Positions 19,273 to 28,140 of a stretch of DNA of 40,290 nucleotides are shown in pieces (position 1 is the stretch's first letter; each line of letters opens with the position of its first letter). Made by a program: the position numbers and the translations under genes. This DNA comes from Clostridiaceae bacterium (lineage in GTDB: Bacteria > Bacillota > Clostridia > Saccharofermentanales > DTU023): contig DUVH01000030.1 in NCBI GenBank assembly GCA_012841145.1, forward strand, positions 1 to 40,290, read 5' to 3'. The notes under the pieces were generated by a model. The model saw nothing but the letters and a program-made list of their open reading frames with translations, made no database searches and was not told the DNA's origin.

Positions 19273-21024
19273 TTATTCGAGCAATCCGTTAACGCGGTCA
19301 AGGACGATCTGTTCGTACTTCTTTTGACGTTTTTCCGCGGCGTCACGATCATCAGCGTAGCAACCGAAGTAGACCTTGATTTTCGGCTCGGTGCCCGAAG
19401 GCCTTACACACATGAAATCGTGCCCGTCCAGTTGGTAAAGAAGGACGTTGCTTTCCGGGAAATCAAGTGCCTCTTTCTCTCCCGTAGCGAAATTAACAAC
19501 CTCGCCGACTTTGAAATCGGAAAGCGTCTGAATCCCGAGCGACTCAAATTCATCGAGAGGATTCTCGCGAAGTCCGTTCATTGCGTAGGCGATTTTCTCC
19601 TGACCGACTTTGCCCTCGCGGTAGATAGAAATCGTATTTTCCGCGGCAAAACCATACTTGCGATACATCTTCTCGACGCAATCGACGAGCGTCTCGTCGT
19701 TTTCCGCGGCGACGGCGGCAATTTCCGCAATCATCAGGCAACTGACGACGGCGTCCTTGTCGCGCACGTCTTTTCCTACGAGGTAACCGAAACTTTCCTC
19801 GTAACCGAACTCAAATGACCCGCCCTTTACGTCGCCGTATTTTTGAATCTCCTGTGCAATGTGTCTGAACCCGGTCAACGATAAGTACAAGCCTGTCCCG
19901 TAGTGCTCTGAAATGGCCTCCGTCAGCCTAGACGAAACGATGGTGGAAACGCAGAACGAACCGTCGCTTAACTCGCCGCGCGCATCTTTCGTGCCTAAAA
20001 CGTAGTCCATCAGCAAAAGGCCGATCTCGTTGCCCGACAGGAGAACAAACGTATCGTCTTTCGTTCTGACCGCGACACCGACACGGTCGGCATCGGGGTC
20101 GGTCGCGAGTACGAGGTCGGAGCCGGTTTTCTTCGCCAGCGCAATGGCAAGCTCCAGCGTCTCGGGAAGTTCCGGGTTAGGCGTCGGCGTCGTTGGGAAG
20201 TTTCCGTCAGGCAGCTCTTGTTCCGGGACGACCTCTACATTCGTAAAACCGTGCTTCTTCAAAATACGGCGAACAGGTTTGTTGCCCGTACCGTTGAGCG
20301 GTGAGTAGACAATCGGAAGGTCGTGATGCTTGCGAACAAGCTCTCCATTCAGCGTTAATGACAGCAACATTTCGTCATATTTCTCGTCGAGCTCCGCGCC
20401 CACAAAGTGAAACAGCGGGGATCGGGTCGCCTCCTCGAAAGAGAGAGTCTTCTCAAGGACACCTGTAAGATCCGTCACTGTATCCATGACTTCGGCTACG
20501 TGATCGGCATCTTCCGGTCCGAGCTGTGCACCGTCTTCGCTGTATGCCTTGAAACCGTTGTACATCTTCGGATTGTGACTTGCTGTCATCATGATACCGC
20601 CGACACACCCGTATTGACGGATGGCATAAGACAAGAGCGGTACGGGGCGCAGCTCGTCGGAAAAATAGACACGAAGTCCGTTCGTAATAAAGACTGCCGC
20701 CGCAAGCTCGGCGAACTCACGCGAACGATTACGCGAATCGTACGATATCGCGATCCCGCGCTCGCACGCTTCTTCGCCCAACGATTTGAGATGAAGAGCA
20801 AAACCTTCCGCCGCGCGCGCAACCGTATACTGATTCATGCGGTTCGTGCCGGCGCCCATAATACCGCGCAATCCGGCCGTTCCGAACTGAAGATCTTGAT
20901 AAAAACGGTCTTCAATTTCAATCGTATCGTCCGCAATCGCGACGAGTTCCGCCAGAGTCGATGCATCGATCGCCGGATTATCCAGCCAGCTTTGATAGAT
21001 AGTTTGAGCACGTGAATTAGACAT
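19273..21024 (-). CDS. pgcA: Phosphoglucomutase/phosphomannomutase (alpha-D-phosphohexomutase)
   Basis: Interconverts glucose-6-phosphate and glucose-1-phosphate, feeding ADP-glucose synthesis by GlgC and cell-wall precursors; 583 aa, the long PgcA-type length. Seen in order: FGTAGLRG near residue 47, the phosphoserine loop MTASHNPKMYNG near residue 146, the metal loop ATDPDADRVG near residue 304, the sugar-binding GYEESFGYLVG near residue 405, and the phosphate-binding RPSGTEPKIKVYF near the C-terminus. All four active-site loops are intact. A strong ribosome binding site (AGGGAG) precedes the ATG. Immediately upstream of dnaE on the same strand. Confidence 0.94.
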   Translation of the reverse strand: MSNSRAQTIYQSWLDNPAIDASTLAELVAIADDTIEIEDRFYQDLQFGTAGLRGIMGAGTNRMNQYTVARAAEGFALHLKSLGEEACERGIAISYDSRNRSREFAELAAAVFITNGLRVYFSDELRPVPLLSYAIRQYGCVGGIMMTASHNPKMYNGFKAYSEDGAQLGPEDADHVAEVMDTVTDLTGVLEKTLSFEEATRSPLFHFVGAELDEKYDEMLLSLTLNGELVRKHHDLPIVYSPLNGTGNKPVRRILKKHGFTNVEVVPEQELPDGNFPTTPTPNPELPETLELAIALAKKTGSDLVLATDPDADRVGVAVRTKDDTFVLLSGNEIGLLLMDYVLGTKDARGELSDGSFCVSTIVSSRLTEAISEHYGTGLYLSLTGFRHIAQEIQKYGDVKGGSFEFGYEESFGYLVGKDVRDKDAVVSCLMIAEIAAVAAENDETLVDCVEKMYRKYGFAAENTISIYREGKVGQEKIAYAMNGLRENPLDEFESLGIQTLSDFKVGEVVNFATGEKEALDFPESNVLLYQLDGHDFMCVRPSGTEPKIKVYFGCYADDRDAAEKRQKKYEQIVLDRVNGLLE

Positions 21025-21094
21025 AATGATCTCCCTGTGATTGAAGTAGTTTTCTACTGATTAGTCTATCACAGTGGAGAGATAACCTGATACG

Positions 21095-21115
21095 AAAAGG
21101 GTCGCTATCGAGCCC
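21095..21115 (-). terminator. Weak intrinsic terminator after uvrB
   Basis: On the minus strand, GGG plus TCG (one bulged C) pair with CGA plus CCC around an ATAG loop, followed by TTTT (the A-run at 95-98 on the + strand). It lies about 65 bases past the uvrB stop and before the phosphoglucomutase gene. The stem is short, so partial readthrough into pgcA is likely. Confidence 0.4.
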
Positions 21116-21177
21116 GATCTATAAAGAACCTTCGCACAGCCGAGTCCTCGGATTGCGATGTTCATATGAGCGAGTTT

Positions 21178-23214
21178 CTATTTTACGCCCATCTCGCCCT
21201 TAAGAACGATCAGCTGATCACGGAGAATGGCGGCTAGCTCGAAATCGAGACGCGATGCGGCCGCCCGCATCTCTTTTTCCACTTGTTTCGCGCGTTTTTG
21301 GAGCTCGCGATACGTCCACGTCGAGATTTCCTTTTCAAAGATTTCAATCTGCTCGATCGCGTCAAGTCCCTCATCGGCGACGATATCAAACGTCGTGTCG
21401 ATTAAATCATGTATCTCTTTTTTGATCGTTGTCGGTGTAATGCCGTGTTGTTCATTGAACGCGTGTTGAATTTTTCGACGGCGATTCGTCTCGCTGATCG
21501 CCCGCTCCATCGATGCCGTTATCTCATCGGCGTACAGGATGACGCGACCGTTTACATTGCGCGCGGCGCGCCCGATGATCTGGACGAGCGATGTCGTCGA
21601 ACGAAGGAAACCCTCCTTATCCGCGTCGAGAATGGCGATCAGCGATACTTCCGGAAGATCGAGCCCTTCTCGCAAAAGATTGATGCCGACAAGCACGTCG
21701 AAGTCGCCCGTTCGCAATTTGCGTAAAATGGCAAGCCGATCGACCGTCGCGATGTCGGAGTGCAGATATTCGACGCGCATGCCCTCTTCCTTGAAATACT
21801 CGGAGAGCGATTCGGCGAAACGTTTCGTCAGCGTCAGAACGAGAGATCGTTCACCGTTTTCCGTCGTCTCGCGGATCGCCGCCATAAGATCTTCCATTTG
21901 ATTCTCGACGGGGCGTACATAGACGATCGGATCGAGAAGTCCTGTCGGTCGAATGAGCTGCTCAACAACCTGTGTCGACTGTTCAAGTTCATAAGACGCC
22001 GGCGTCGCCGAAACGTATAGCGTCTGCCCCGCCCTCACCTTAAACTCATCGAACGTCAGCGGGCGGTTGTCAAAAGCCGACGGAAGACGAAAACCGTATT
22101 CGACGAGAGATTCCTTGCGCGAGCGGTCTCCTTTGACCATCGCCCCGATTTGCGGAACGGTGACATGCGACTCGTCGATAAAGAGAAGATAATCTTCCGG
22201 AAAGAAGTCCATCAGCGTAAAGGGCGGCTGTCCTTCCTCCCTGCCCGTCAGATGGCGCGAATAATTCTCGATGCCCTTGCAAAAACCTGTCTCGATCATC
22301 ATATCCATGTCGTAGCGCGTGCGCTGCTCGAGACGGTACGCTTCGACGAGTTTGCCTTCACCTCGTAATACTTCGAGCCTTTCCTCTAACTCCGCCCCGA
22401 TGGCGAGCACGGCACGCTTCATCTTTTCCGTCGTCGTAGCATAATGACTCGCAGGGAAAATGGCCACGTAATTTCGCCCCGTGATCGTGCGTCCGCTCAC
22501 AGCGTCGATCTCACGAATTTCCTCGATCTCGTCGCCGAAGAAACTGACGCGCGTCACCTTGTTCTCTTCCGAGGCGGGGAAAATATCGAGTGTGTCGCCA
22601 CGGACTCGGAACGTTCCGCGCTTCAAATCGTAATCGTTTCGCAGATATTGTATGCGCACGAGATCTTCAATGACCGAGTCACGCGATCTCATCATACCGG
22701 GACGCAGACTGACCATCAGATTCTTGTAATCGTCGGGATCGCCGAGACCGTAGATACACGAGACGGACGCGACGACGATGACATCGCGACGCTCCAGAAG
22801 AGACGAAGTCGCTTTATGCCGCAACCTGTCGATCTCGTCGTTGATCAGGGCGTCCTTCTCAATGTAGAGGTCACGTGACGGGATATACGCTTCGGGCTGG
22901 TAGTAGTCGTAGTAACTGACAAAATACTCGACGGCGTTGTCGGGAAATAAATTCATGAACTCGGCCGTCAGCTGACCGGCAAGTGTTTTATTATGCGCGA
23001 TGATCAGCGCCGGGCGTTGCGTCCTTTCGATGACGCTCGCCATCGTGAACGTTTTACCGGAACCCGTCACGCCCAACAACGTCTGCCCGCGATCTCCGCG
23101 TTCGATTCCGCGAACGAGCCGATCGATCGCCGCCGGTTGGTCGCCCTTTGGGGTCATATCGGTGCGCAGGGTAAAAGCGCCGGGCAGCACTTCGTTTTTT
23201 TGATGTTTCGTCAT
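21178..23214 (-). CDS. uvrB: Excinuclease ABC subunit B
   Basis: Damage-verification helicase-like subunit of nucleotide excision repair, 678 aa, normal length. Seen: Walker A GVTGSGKT near residue 44, the beta-hairpin [14 protein letters not shown] near residue 99, the DEAD-type box [10 protein letters not shown] near residue 343, helicase motif [14 protein letters not shown] near residue 543, and the C-terminal UVR motif ([21 protein letters not shown]) that contacts UvrC. UvrA and UvrC are not in the window. It starts 29 bp after the uracil-DNA glycosylase stop, so a two-gene DNA-repair operon is likely. Confidence 0.97.
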   Translation of the reverse strand: MTKHQKNEVLPGAFTLRTDMTPKGDQPAAIDRLVRGIERGDRGQTLLGVTGSGKTFTMASVIERTQRPALIIAHNKTLAGQLTAEFMNLFPDNAVEYFVSYYDYYQPEAYIPSRDLYIEKDALINDEIDRLRHKATSSLLERRDVIVVASVSCIYGLGDPDDYKNLMVSLRPGMMRSRDSVIEDLVRIQYLRNDYDLKRGTFRVRGDTLDIFPASEENKVTRVSFFGDEIEEIREIDAVSGRTITGRNYVAIFPASHYATTTEKMKRAVLAIGAELEERLEVLRGEGKLVEAYRLEQRTRYDMDMMIETGFCKGIENYSRHLTGREEGQPPFTLMDFFPEDYLLFIDESHVTVPQIGAMVKGDRSRKESLVEYGFRLPSAFDNRPLTFDEFKVRAGQTLYVSATPASYELEQSTQVVEQLIRPTGLLDPIVYVRPVENQMEDLMAAIRETTENGERSLVLTLTKRFAESLSEYFKEEGMRVEYLHSDIATVDRLAILRKLRTGDFDVLVGINLLREGLDLPEVSLIAILDADKEGFLRSTTSLVQIIGRAARNVNGRVILYADEITASMERAISETNRRRKIQHAFNEQHGITPTTIKKEIHDLIDTTFDIVADEGLDAIEQIEIFEKEISTWTYRELQKRAKQVEKEMRAAASRLDFELAAILRDQLIVLKGEMGVK

Positions 23215-23243
23215 GCGATCCTCGTCCGTTTCCTATCGCAGTT

Positions 23244-23846
23244 TTAAATGCCGCAGTCATCATCGGCACGGAGCGGCGGAAGAAAAGACAGCTCTTCAAG
23301 TTTTTTGCGCACAGCAGCGAAATCTTGCCAGAGCAAAGGTTTATTTCTGGGATCGCGCAACACATACGCCGGGTGAAACGTCGGCATCACGTAACAGTTA
23401 TTCGTCTCAATCCACTGACCGCGAACTCTCGTAATGCCTTCATCGGATCCCGTGAAATACTTATAAGCCGTCCCTCCCATTAATAGATAAACGGTCGGTC
23501 TCACAAGTCTCAGCTGTTCGCTCAGAAGCGCACGACATTGTGCCGCTTCCTCCCTCGTCGGAACGCGATTGCCGGGAGGTCGACATTTGACAATGTTGCA
23601 AATATGATAATCGTCTTTCGAAAGGCGGAAACTCGACAACAAAAGATCGAGGAGTTTTCCTGATCGCCCGACGAACGGTATCCCTAGGCGATCCTCATCA
23701 GCGTCCGGCCCCTCACCGAGAATCATTAAGGGCGCCTTAATGCCTCCTCGCCACACGACCACATTTCGTCGCGACTCGGCAAGCTCACACGCCTGACACG
23801 ACAGACATTTTTCGACAAATTTATCCCATTGCGCTTGTATCGTCAT
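23244..23846 (-). CDS. Uracil-DNA glycosylase, family 4 (iron-sulfur)
   Basis: Removes uracil from DNA in base-excision repair; 200 aa. Seen: motif 1 GEGPDADEDRLGIPFVGRSGKLLD (canonical form GEAPGADED, so with Gly-Glu-Gly and Pro-Asp variations), the 4Fe-4S cysteines CLSCQAC near residues 14-20 and KCRPPGN...AAQC near residues 88-105, and the C-terminal catalytic-loop motif FHPAYVLRDPRNK near residue 157. The cysteine set and GRSGKLLD mark family 4 (UdgA/UDGa-like) rather than Ung. Upstream of uvrB on the same strand. A TATAAT on the minus strand (23930-23935 on +) may be part of its promoter, but no clear -35 was found. Confidence 0.9.
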   Translation of the reverse strand: MTIQAQWDKFVEKCLSCQACELAESRRNVVVWRGGIKAPLMILGEGPDADEDRLGIPFVGRSGKLLDLLLSSFRLSKDDYHICNIVKCRPPGNRVPTREEAAQCRALLSEQLRLVRPTVYLLMGGTAYKYFTGSDEGITRVRGQWIETNNCYVMPTFHPAYVLRDPRNKPLLWQDFAAVRKKLEELSFLPPLRADDDCGI

Positions 23847-24051
23847 GAACGAACCTACCCTTCTAAAAGTGCGTTTTCTCCACTGATTTAGATTATGCCA
23901 CCTTTATCATGAGTCATGCACGTGAAGCGATTATACCGTTAAAGATCACCTCCGGCACTGCACACTGATACGAGCGTAAACAAAAATTCAATATTAACTG
24001 CAAAATTCCCGGTGTGCAGGATTGCCGGACGTTCGGGCAAATGGCGTGACG

Positions 24052-24107
24052 AAAAGGGAGGCTATCTCATCATCGCTTTTAATGAACGATTTTGAGACAG
24101 CCTCTCT
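24052..24107 (-). terminator. Intrinsic terminator of the pyrG-guaB-greA-lysS transcript
   Basis: Arms 24058-24069 and 24093-24104 form a 12-bp stem with one mismatch. On the minus strand it is followed by CC and TTTT. It sits about 40 bases past the lysS stop. The arm sequence GAGGCTGTCTCA is shared with the terminator at 35738-35792. The rest of 23847-24141 holds no gene that I can support. Confidence 0.65.
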
Positions 24108-24141
24108 ATGTCAGTGTAATTTTGTTTCGGTGAGTTCAGGA

Positions 24142-26094
24142 TCAATACAGTTTTGCACCGGCAGGTATGTTGTCATCCAGAATGAGAAGATTCAGCCCTT
24201 CTTCCCCATCGTATTCATATACTGCCGAAATGACCATTCCTTGTGACGGGATACCCATCATCTTTCGCTCCGGCAAGTTAGTTATCGCAACTAACGTTTT
24301 TCCGATCAGGTCTGCCGCGTCGTAGTATTCCTTAATCCCTGACAAAATGATTCTGTCTTGACCTGAGCCGTCATCCAAGGTGAACTTTAATAATTTCTTG
24401 GATTTCGGCACTTCTTCACAATTCAAGACTTTTACTACCCTAAAATCTGATTTCGAGAATGTTTCAAAGTCAACCATATCTTCAAATAGAGGTTCAACTT
24501 TTACCTTGGAAAAGTCTAACTCCTCAAAATCGGTCGTAATTTGATCGTAAGCTTCGGCACTTTGTTCGCCGGAAGCTTGTTCTTCGACAATTTGACTTCC
24601 CAACGGCTTCATCGTCGGGAAGAGCAAAACGTCTCGTATCGACGGCTGATCTGTCAGGAGCATGACGACGCGGTCGATACCGATACCGAGTCCGCCCGTC
24701 GGAGGCATCCCGATCTCGAGCGCTTCGACAAAGTCGTAATCAGGCAAGTTCGCCTCTTCATCGCCCGCTTCGCGCCTTCTCATCTGATCTTCAAACCGTC
24801 GCGCCTGGTCGAAAGGATCGTTCAGCTCGGAATAAGCGTTTCCGTGTTCCCTTCCGTAGATAAAGATTTCAAAACGTTCCGTCAGGCGGCCTTGCGTACC
24901 TTGCTTTATTTTTGCCAAAGGCGACACTTCGATCGGATAGTCGATAATGAACGTCGGTTGGATAAGATGCTCTTCGGCAAACTCCTCGAAACATTCACTC
25001 AGCGCCTCGCCCCACGTCATCGTTGCGGGGACATCGTTGAGCCCGCGCTCGCGGGCAGCAGCACGCGCTTCTTCGTCTGTTGCGATCAAATCGAAATCTA
25101 TACCGGCAAACTCACGGACGGCTTCAACCATCGTCATCCTTCGCCACGGCGGCGCCAAAGAGATCGGCGTCCCTTGGTACTCGATCTCATACGTCCCGTT
25201 AATGTCCATACAGGCACCGGAAACAAGCGCTTCCGACAGCTCCATCATGGAATGGTAATCGCCGTACGCCTCGTAGAGTTCGAGCATTGTGAACTCGGGA
25301 TTGTGGCGGTTGCTCATCCCCTCGTTTCTGAAGTTGCGTCCGATCTCATAGACACGCTCCAAGCCTCCGACGATGAGGCGTTTCAGAAAGAGTTCCGGGG
25401 CGATGCGCAAGTATAAATCGAGATCGAGCGCATTGTGGTGCGTCACGAAGGGACGCGCCGTCGCGCCTCCGGGAATCGTGTTGAGAAGAGGTGTCTCCAC
25501 TTCAAGGTACTGCCTGCGCTCGAGTTCTTCACGCATGAAACTGATGATTCGACTTCGCTTGATGAACGTCTCGCGAACTTCGGGATTCACGATCAAATCG
25601 AGATAACGCTTCCTGTAACGTGTATCGGTATCGCGCAACCCATGGAACTTCTCAGGCAGTGGGCGTAACGATTTGGCGAGCAGTTTCCACTCCACGTTGC
25701 GGATCGATACTTCCCCCATTTTCGTACGGAAAACCTCGCCCGTCACTTCGACAAGATCGCCAATGTCGAGGTTCTGCCAAGCAGCATACGACTCATCGCC
25801 GAGATTGTTCAGCCTGCTGAAAATCTGGATCGTGCCCGATCTGTCGAGCAAATCGGCAAAAGAGACTTTTCCCATGCCGCGTCGGGCGAGAAGGCGTCCG
25901 GCGACCGACACCGTCTCGTTTTCCAAACGCTCGAAATCGGCAACAATATCGGCGGCATGATGTGTCTGCCGCGCCGTCGTTATTTGGTAAGGGTCTTGAC
26001 CGTTTTCTTTCAATACACGCAGTTTCTCGATCCGAAAGCCCATCTGTTCCGGGACAGATTCTATTCGTTCAACCGGGTGTTCCTGCTCTGTCAT
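24142..26094 (-). CDS. lysS: Lysyl-tRNA synthetase (class II) with fused C-terminal tRNA-binding domain
   Basis: Charges tRNA-Lys; 650 aa against about 490-500 for usual bacterial LysRS. Residues about 60-165 form the anticodon-binding OB fold. Class II motifs follow: motif 1 RYRKRYLDLIVNPEVR, motif 2 NFRNEGMSNRHNPEFTMLE, and motif 3 GGLGIGIDRVVMLL near residue 490. After a linker of about 45 residues, residues about 541-650 (genome 24145-24474) form a second OB domain of the MetRS-C/EMAPII/Trbp111 type: KSDFRVVKVLNCEEVPKSKKLLKF, LSGIKEYY, VAITNLPERKMMGIPSQGM. The fusion is unusual, and DNA around the linker is much more AT-rich than the synthetase part (see findings). It starts 5 bp after greA. 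Confidence 0.95.
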   Translation of the reverse strand: MTEQEHPVERIESVPEQMGFRIEKLRVLKENGQDPYQITTARQTHHAADIVADFERLENETVSVAGRLLARRGMGKVSFADLLDRSGTIQIFSRLNNLGDESYAAWQNLDIGDLVEVTGEVFRTKMGEVSIRNVEWKLLAKSLRPLPEKFHGLRDTDTRYRKRYLDLIVNPEVRETFIKRSRIISFMREELERRQYLEVETPLLNTIPGGATARPFVTHHNALDLDLYLRIAPELFLKRLIVGGLERVYEIGRNFRNEGMSNRHNPEFTMLELYEAYGDYHSMMELSEALVSGACMDINGTYEIEYQGTPISLAPPWRRMTMVEAVREFAGIDFDLIATDEEARAAARERGLNDVPATMTWGEALSECFEEFAEEHLIQPTFIIDYPIEVSPLAKIKQGTQGRLTERFEIFIYGREHGNAYSELNDPFDQARRFEDQMRRREAGDEEANLPDYDFVEALEIGMPPTGGLGIGIDRVVMLLTDQPSIRDVLLFPTMKPLGSQIVEEQASGEQSAEAYDQITTDFEELDFSKVKVEPLFEDMVDFETFSKSDFRVVKVLNCEEVPKSKKLLKFTLDDGSGQDRIILSGIKEYYDAADLIGKTLVAITNLPERKMMGIPSQGMVISAVYEYDGEEGLNLLILDDNIPAGAKLY

Positions 26095-26099
26095 TTAAC

Positions 26100-26585
26100 T
26101 CATCCCTTTGGTCTTGATATTCTCAAAATCGTATAGCTATAAATGCCGGAAGGCGTTGTCACCTCTACGGTATCGCCCTTGCGTTTGCCGAGAATCGCCT
26201 GCCCGACAGGCGATTCGCTGGAGAGTTTGCCGATGAATATATCTTCCTCTTTTGCCGATACGATCATGTATTCGATTTCTTCGCCCGTATTGTCATGGCG
26301 TAAGAGAACATTGCCACCGAGCGTCACGCGCGTGCGGCTGATGTCTTTTTCATCGATCACTTTCGCATTCTTGAGAATCCGCTCGATCTCCATAATGCGG
26401 AGATCGTTGTCAGCATAAGCTTGTTTCGCGTCATCGAATTCGGAGTTTTCCGTCACATCACCGTGTGAACGCGCCTCCTTCAATCTCTCGGCAATCTGCG
26501 CCGCGACACGTGTCTTACGGTCTTCCAGCTCCTCTTGGTACTCGCGAATTTTGCCGTATGTCATTTCATAGACTACTTCTGCCAT
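26100..26585 (-). CDS. greA: Transcription elongation factor GreA
   Basis: Binds the RNA polymerase secondary channel and stimulates cleavage of backtracked transcripts; 161 aa, standard length. The N-terminal antiparallel coiled coil carries the acidic tip motif HGDVTENSEFDDAK (near residues 40-53) needed for transcript cleavage. The C-terminal FKBP-like domain contains GKLSSESPVGQAILGKRKGDTVEV. Located 45 bp after guaB and 5 bp before lysS on the same strand; the greA-lysS order is common in Firmicutes. Confidence 0.96.
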   Translation of the reverse strand: MAEVVYEMTYGKIREYQEELEDRKTRVAAQIAERLKEARSHGDVTENSEFDDAKQAYADNDLRIMEIERILKNAKVIDEKDISRTRVTLGGNVLLRHDNTGEEIEYMIVSAKEEDIFIGKLSSESPVGQAILGKRKGDTVEVTTPSGIYSYTILRISRPKG

Positions 26586-26630
26586 AATACCTGCTTCCTT
26601 TGATGTTAATTATTTAAAAACCTGATCTAA

Positions 26631-28139
26631 TCAGTTTTCCATTTGGCTCTCTTTGCGGATGACGTCGTGTGCGCCGCCCTCCACGATACTCGTCGGAGAG
26701 ACGACGACGAATCGCGACTTCTCACGAAACTCTTTAAGATCGATTGAACCGCAGGCGCACATCGTTGACCGAATCTTCGCAATTGTCACGTTGACATTGT
26801 CCACAAGTTTGCCGGCGTACGGTACGTAGGAATCGACACCTTCCTCAAAGTGCATGCGCCCTCCTGTCCCGCCGTCCTCATAGCGCTGCCAGTTGCGCGC
26901 TCTGTTCGATCCTTCTCCCCAATATTCTTTGACGTAGCTCCCTTGCAGCAACACGCGTCGCGTCGGACTCTCATCAAAGCGGGCAAAATAACGCCCGAGC
27001 ATGAGAAAATCGGCCCCCATCGCGAGCGCCAACGCCATGTGATAATCGTAAACGACGCCGCCGTCGGAACAGATGGGGATATAAACGCCCGTCTCTTCAA
27101 ACCAGCGATCTCTTGCCTCCGCCACCGCGATCACCGCCGACGCCTGACCGCGGCCGATGCCCTTCTGCTCTCGTGTGATGCAGATGGAGCCGCCGCCAAT
27201 TCCCACTTTAATAAAAGACGCACCGGCTTCCGCGAGGTAACGGAAACCTTCCTCATCGACGACATTTCCGGCACCCAGCACCAAATCGTCGCCGTATTCC
27301 GATCGGATAAAATCAATCGTGTCTTTTTGCCATTCGGAAAAGCCGTCGGATGAATCGACGCAGAGGATGTCACATCCTGCTTCAATGAGCGCGGGAACTC
27401 TCTCGCGATAGTCGTGCGTATTGATGCCGGCGCCGACAAGCAGGCGTTTATGCTTATCGAGCATCTCGTAAGGGTTCTCTTTGTGCTGATCGTAATCTTT
27501 TCTGAAGACGAGCGACACGAGTCGACCCTCCTCGTCGAGGATCGGAAGCTGATTGAGTTTATGGTCCCAGATAATGTCGTTTGCCTCGCTGAGCGTGATC
27601 CCCTCGCGACCATACACGATGTCCTCGATCGGCGTCATAAAATCACGCACAAGCATCTCAGGATCGGCACGAGATACGCGATAGTCACGACTTGTAACAA
27701 TGCCGAGCAGTTTTCCCGTCGAAGTTCCGTCGTCAGTGATGGGAACCGTCGAGTGACCTGTTCGCTCTTTCAGACGGATGATGTCCGCCAACTTATCATC
27801 AGGCTTCAGGTTGCTGTCGCTCGGGACAAAGCCGGCCTTGAATTTTTTTACTTTGCGAACCATCTCGCACTGTCTTTCGATCGGTTGCGAACCGTAGATA
27901 AAAGACAGCCCGCCCTGTCGAGCGAGCGCAATCGCCATGCGATCATCGGAAACGGCCTGCATAATCGCCGAAACGAGCGGGATATTAAGCAAAACAGGGC
28001 ATTCCTCCTCCGCAGGACGATAACGCGTCAGCGGCGTCTTAAGACTGACGCGATCGGGAGTACATTCACGCGTCGTCAAATTCGGTACCAATAGAAATTC
28101 ACTGAACGTTCTGGAAACGCCGGGAATCATATTGCCCAT
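26631..28139 (-). CDS. guaB: IMP dehydrogenase
   Basis: Oxidises IMP to XMP with NAD+, the rate-limiting step to GMP; 502 aa. A TIM barrel is interrupted by a two-CBS Bateman module (about residues 105-225). The catalytic loop [20 protein letters not shown] has Cys320, and the flap carries Arg419-Tyr420 in RARNWQRYE. The flap and C-terminus ([41 protein letters not shown]) are of the variant type I recall from Tritrichomonas foetus and some anaerobic bacteria, not the Escherichia coli/Bacillus type. A perfect AAAGGAGG, 6 bases before ATG 28139, fixes the start; it follows the pyrG stop by one base. The Bateman module suggests purine-nucleotide feedback. Confidence 0.95.
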   Translation of the reverse strand: MGNMIPGVSRTFSEFLLVPNLTTRECTPDRVSLKTPLTRYRPAEEECPVLLNIPLVSAIMQAVSDDRMAIALARQGGLSFIYGSQPIERQCEMVRKVKKFKAGFVPSDSNLKPDDKLADIIRLKERTGHSTVPITDDGTSTGKLLGIVTSRDYRVSRADPEMLVRDFMTPIEDIVYGREGITLSEANDIIWDHKLNQLPILDEEGRLVSLVFRKDYDQHKENPYEMLDKHKRLLVGAGINTHDYRERVPALIEAGCDILCVDSSDGFSEWQKDTIDFIRSEYGDDLVLGAGNVVDEEGFRYLAEAGASFIKVGIGGGSICITREQKGIGRGQASAVIAVAEARDRWFEETGVYIPICSDGGVVYDYHMALALAMGADFLMLGRYFARFDESPTRRVLLQGSYVKEYWGEGSNRARNWQRYEDGGTGGRMHFEEGVDSYVPYAGKLVDNVNVTIAKIRSTMCACGSIDLKEFREKSRFVVVSPTSIVEGGAHDVIRKESQMEN

Positions 28140-28140
28140 A

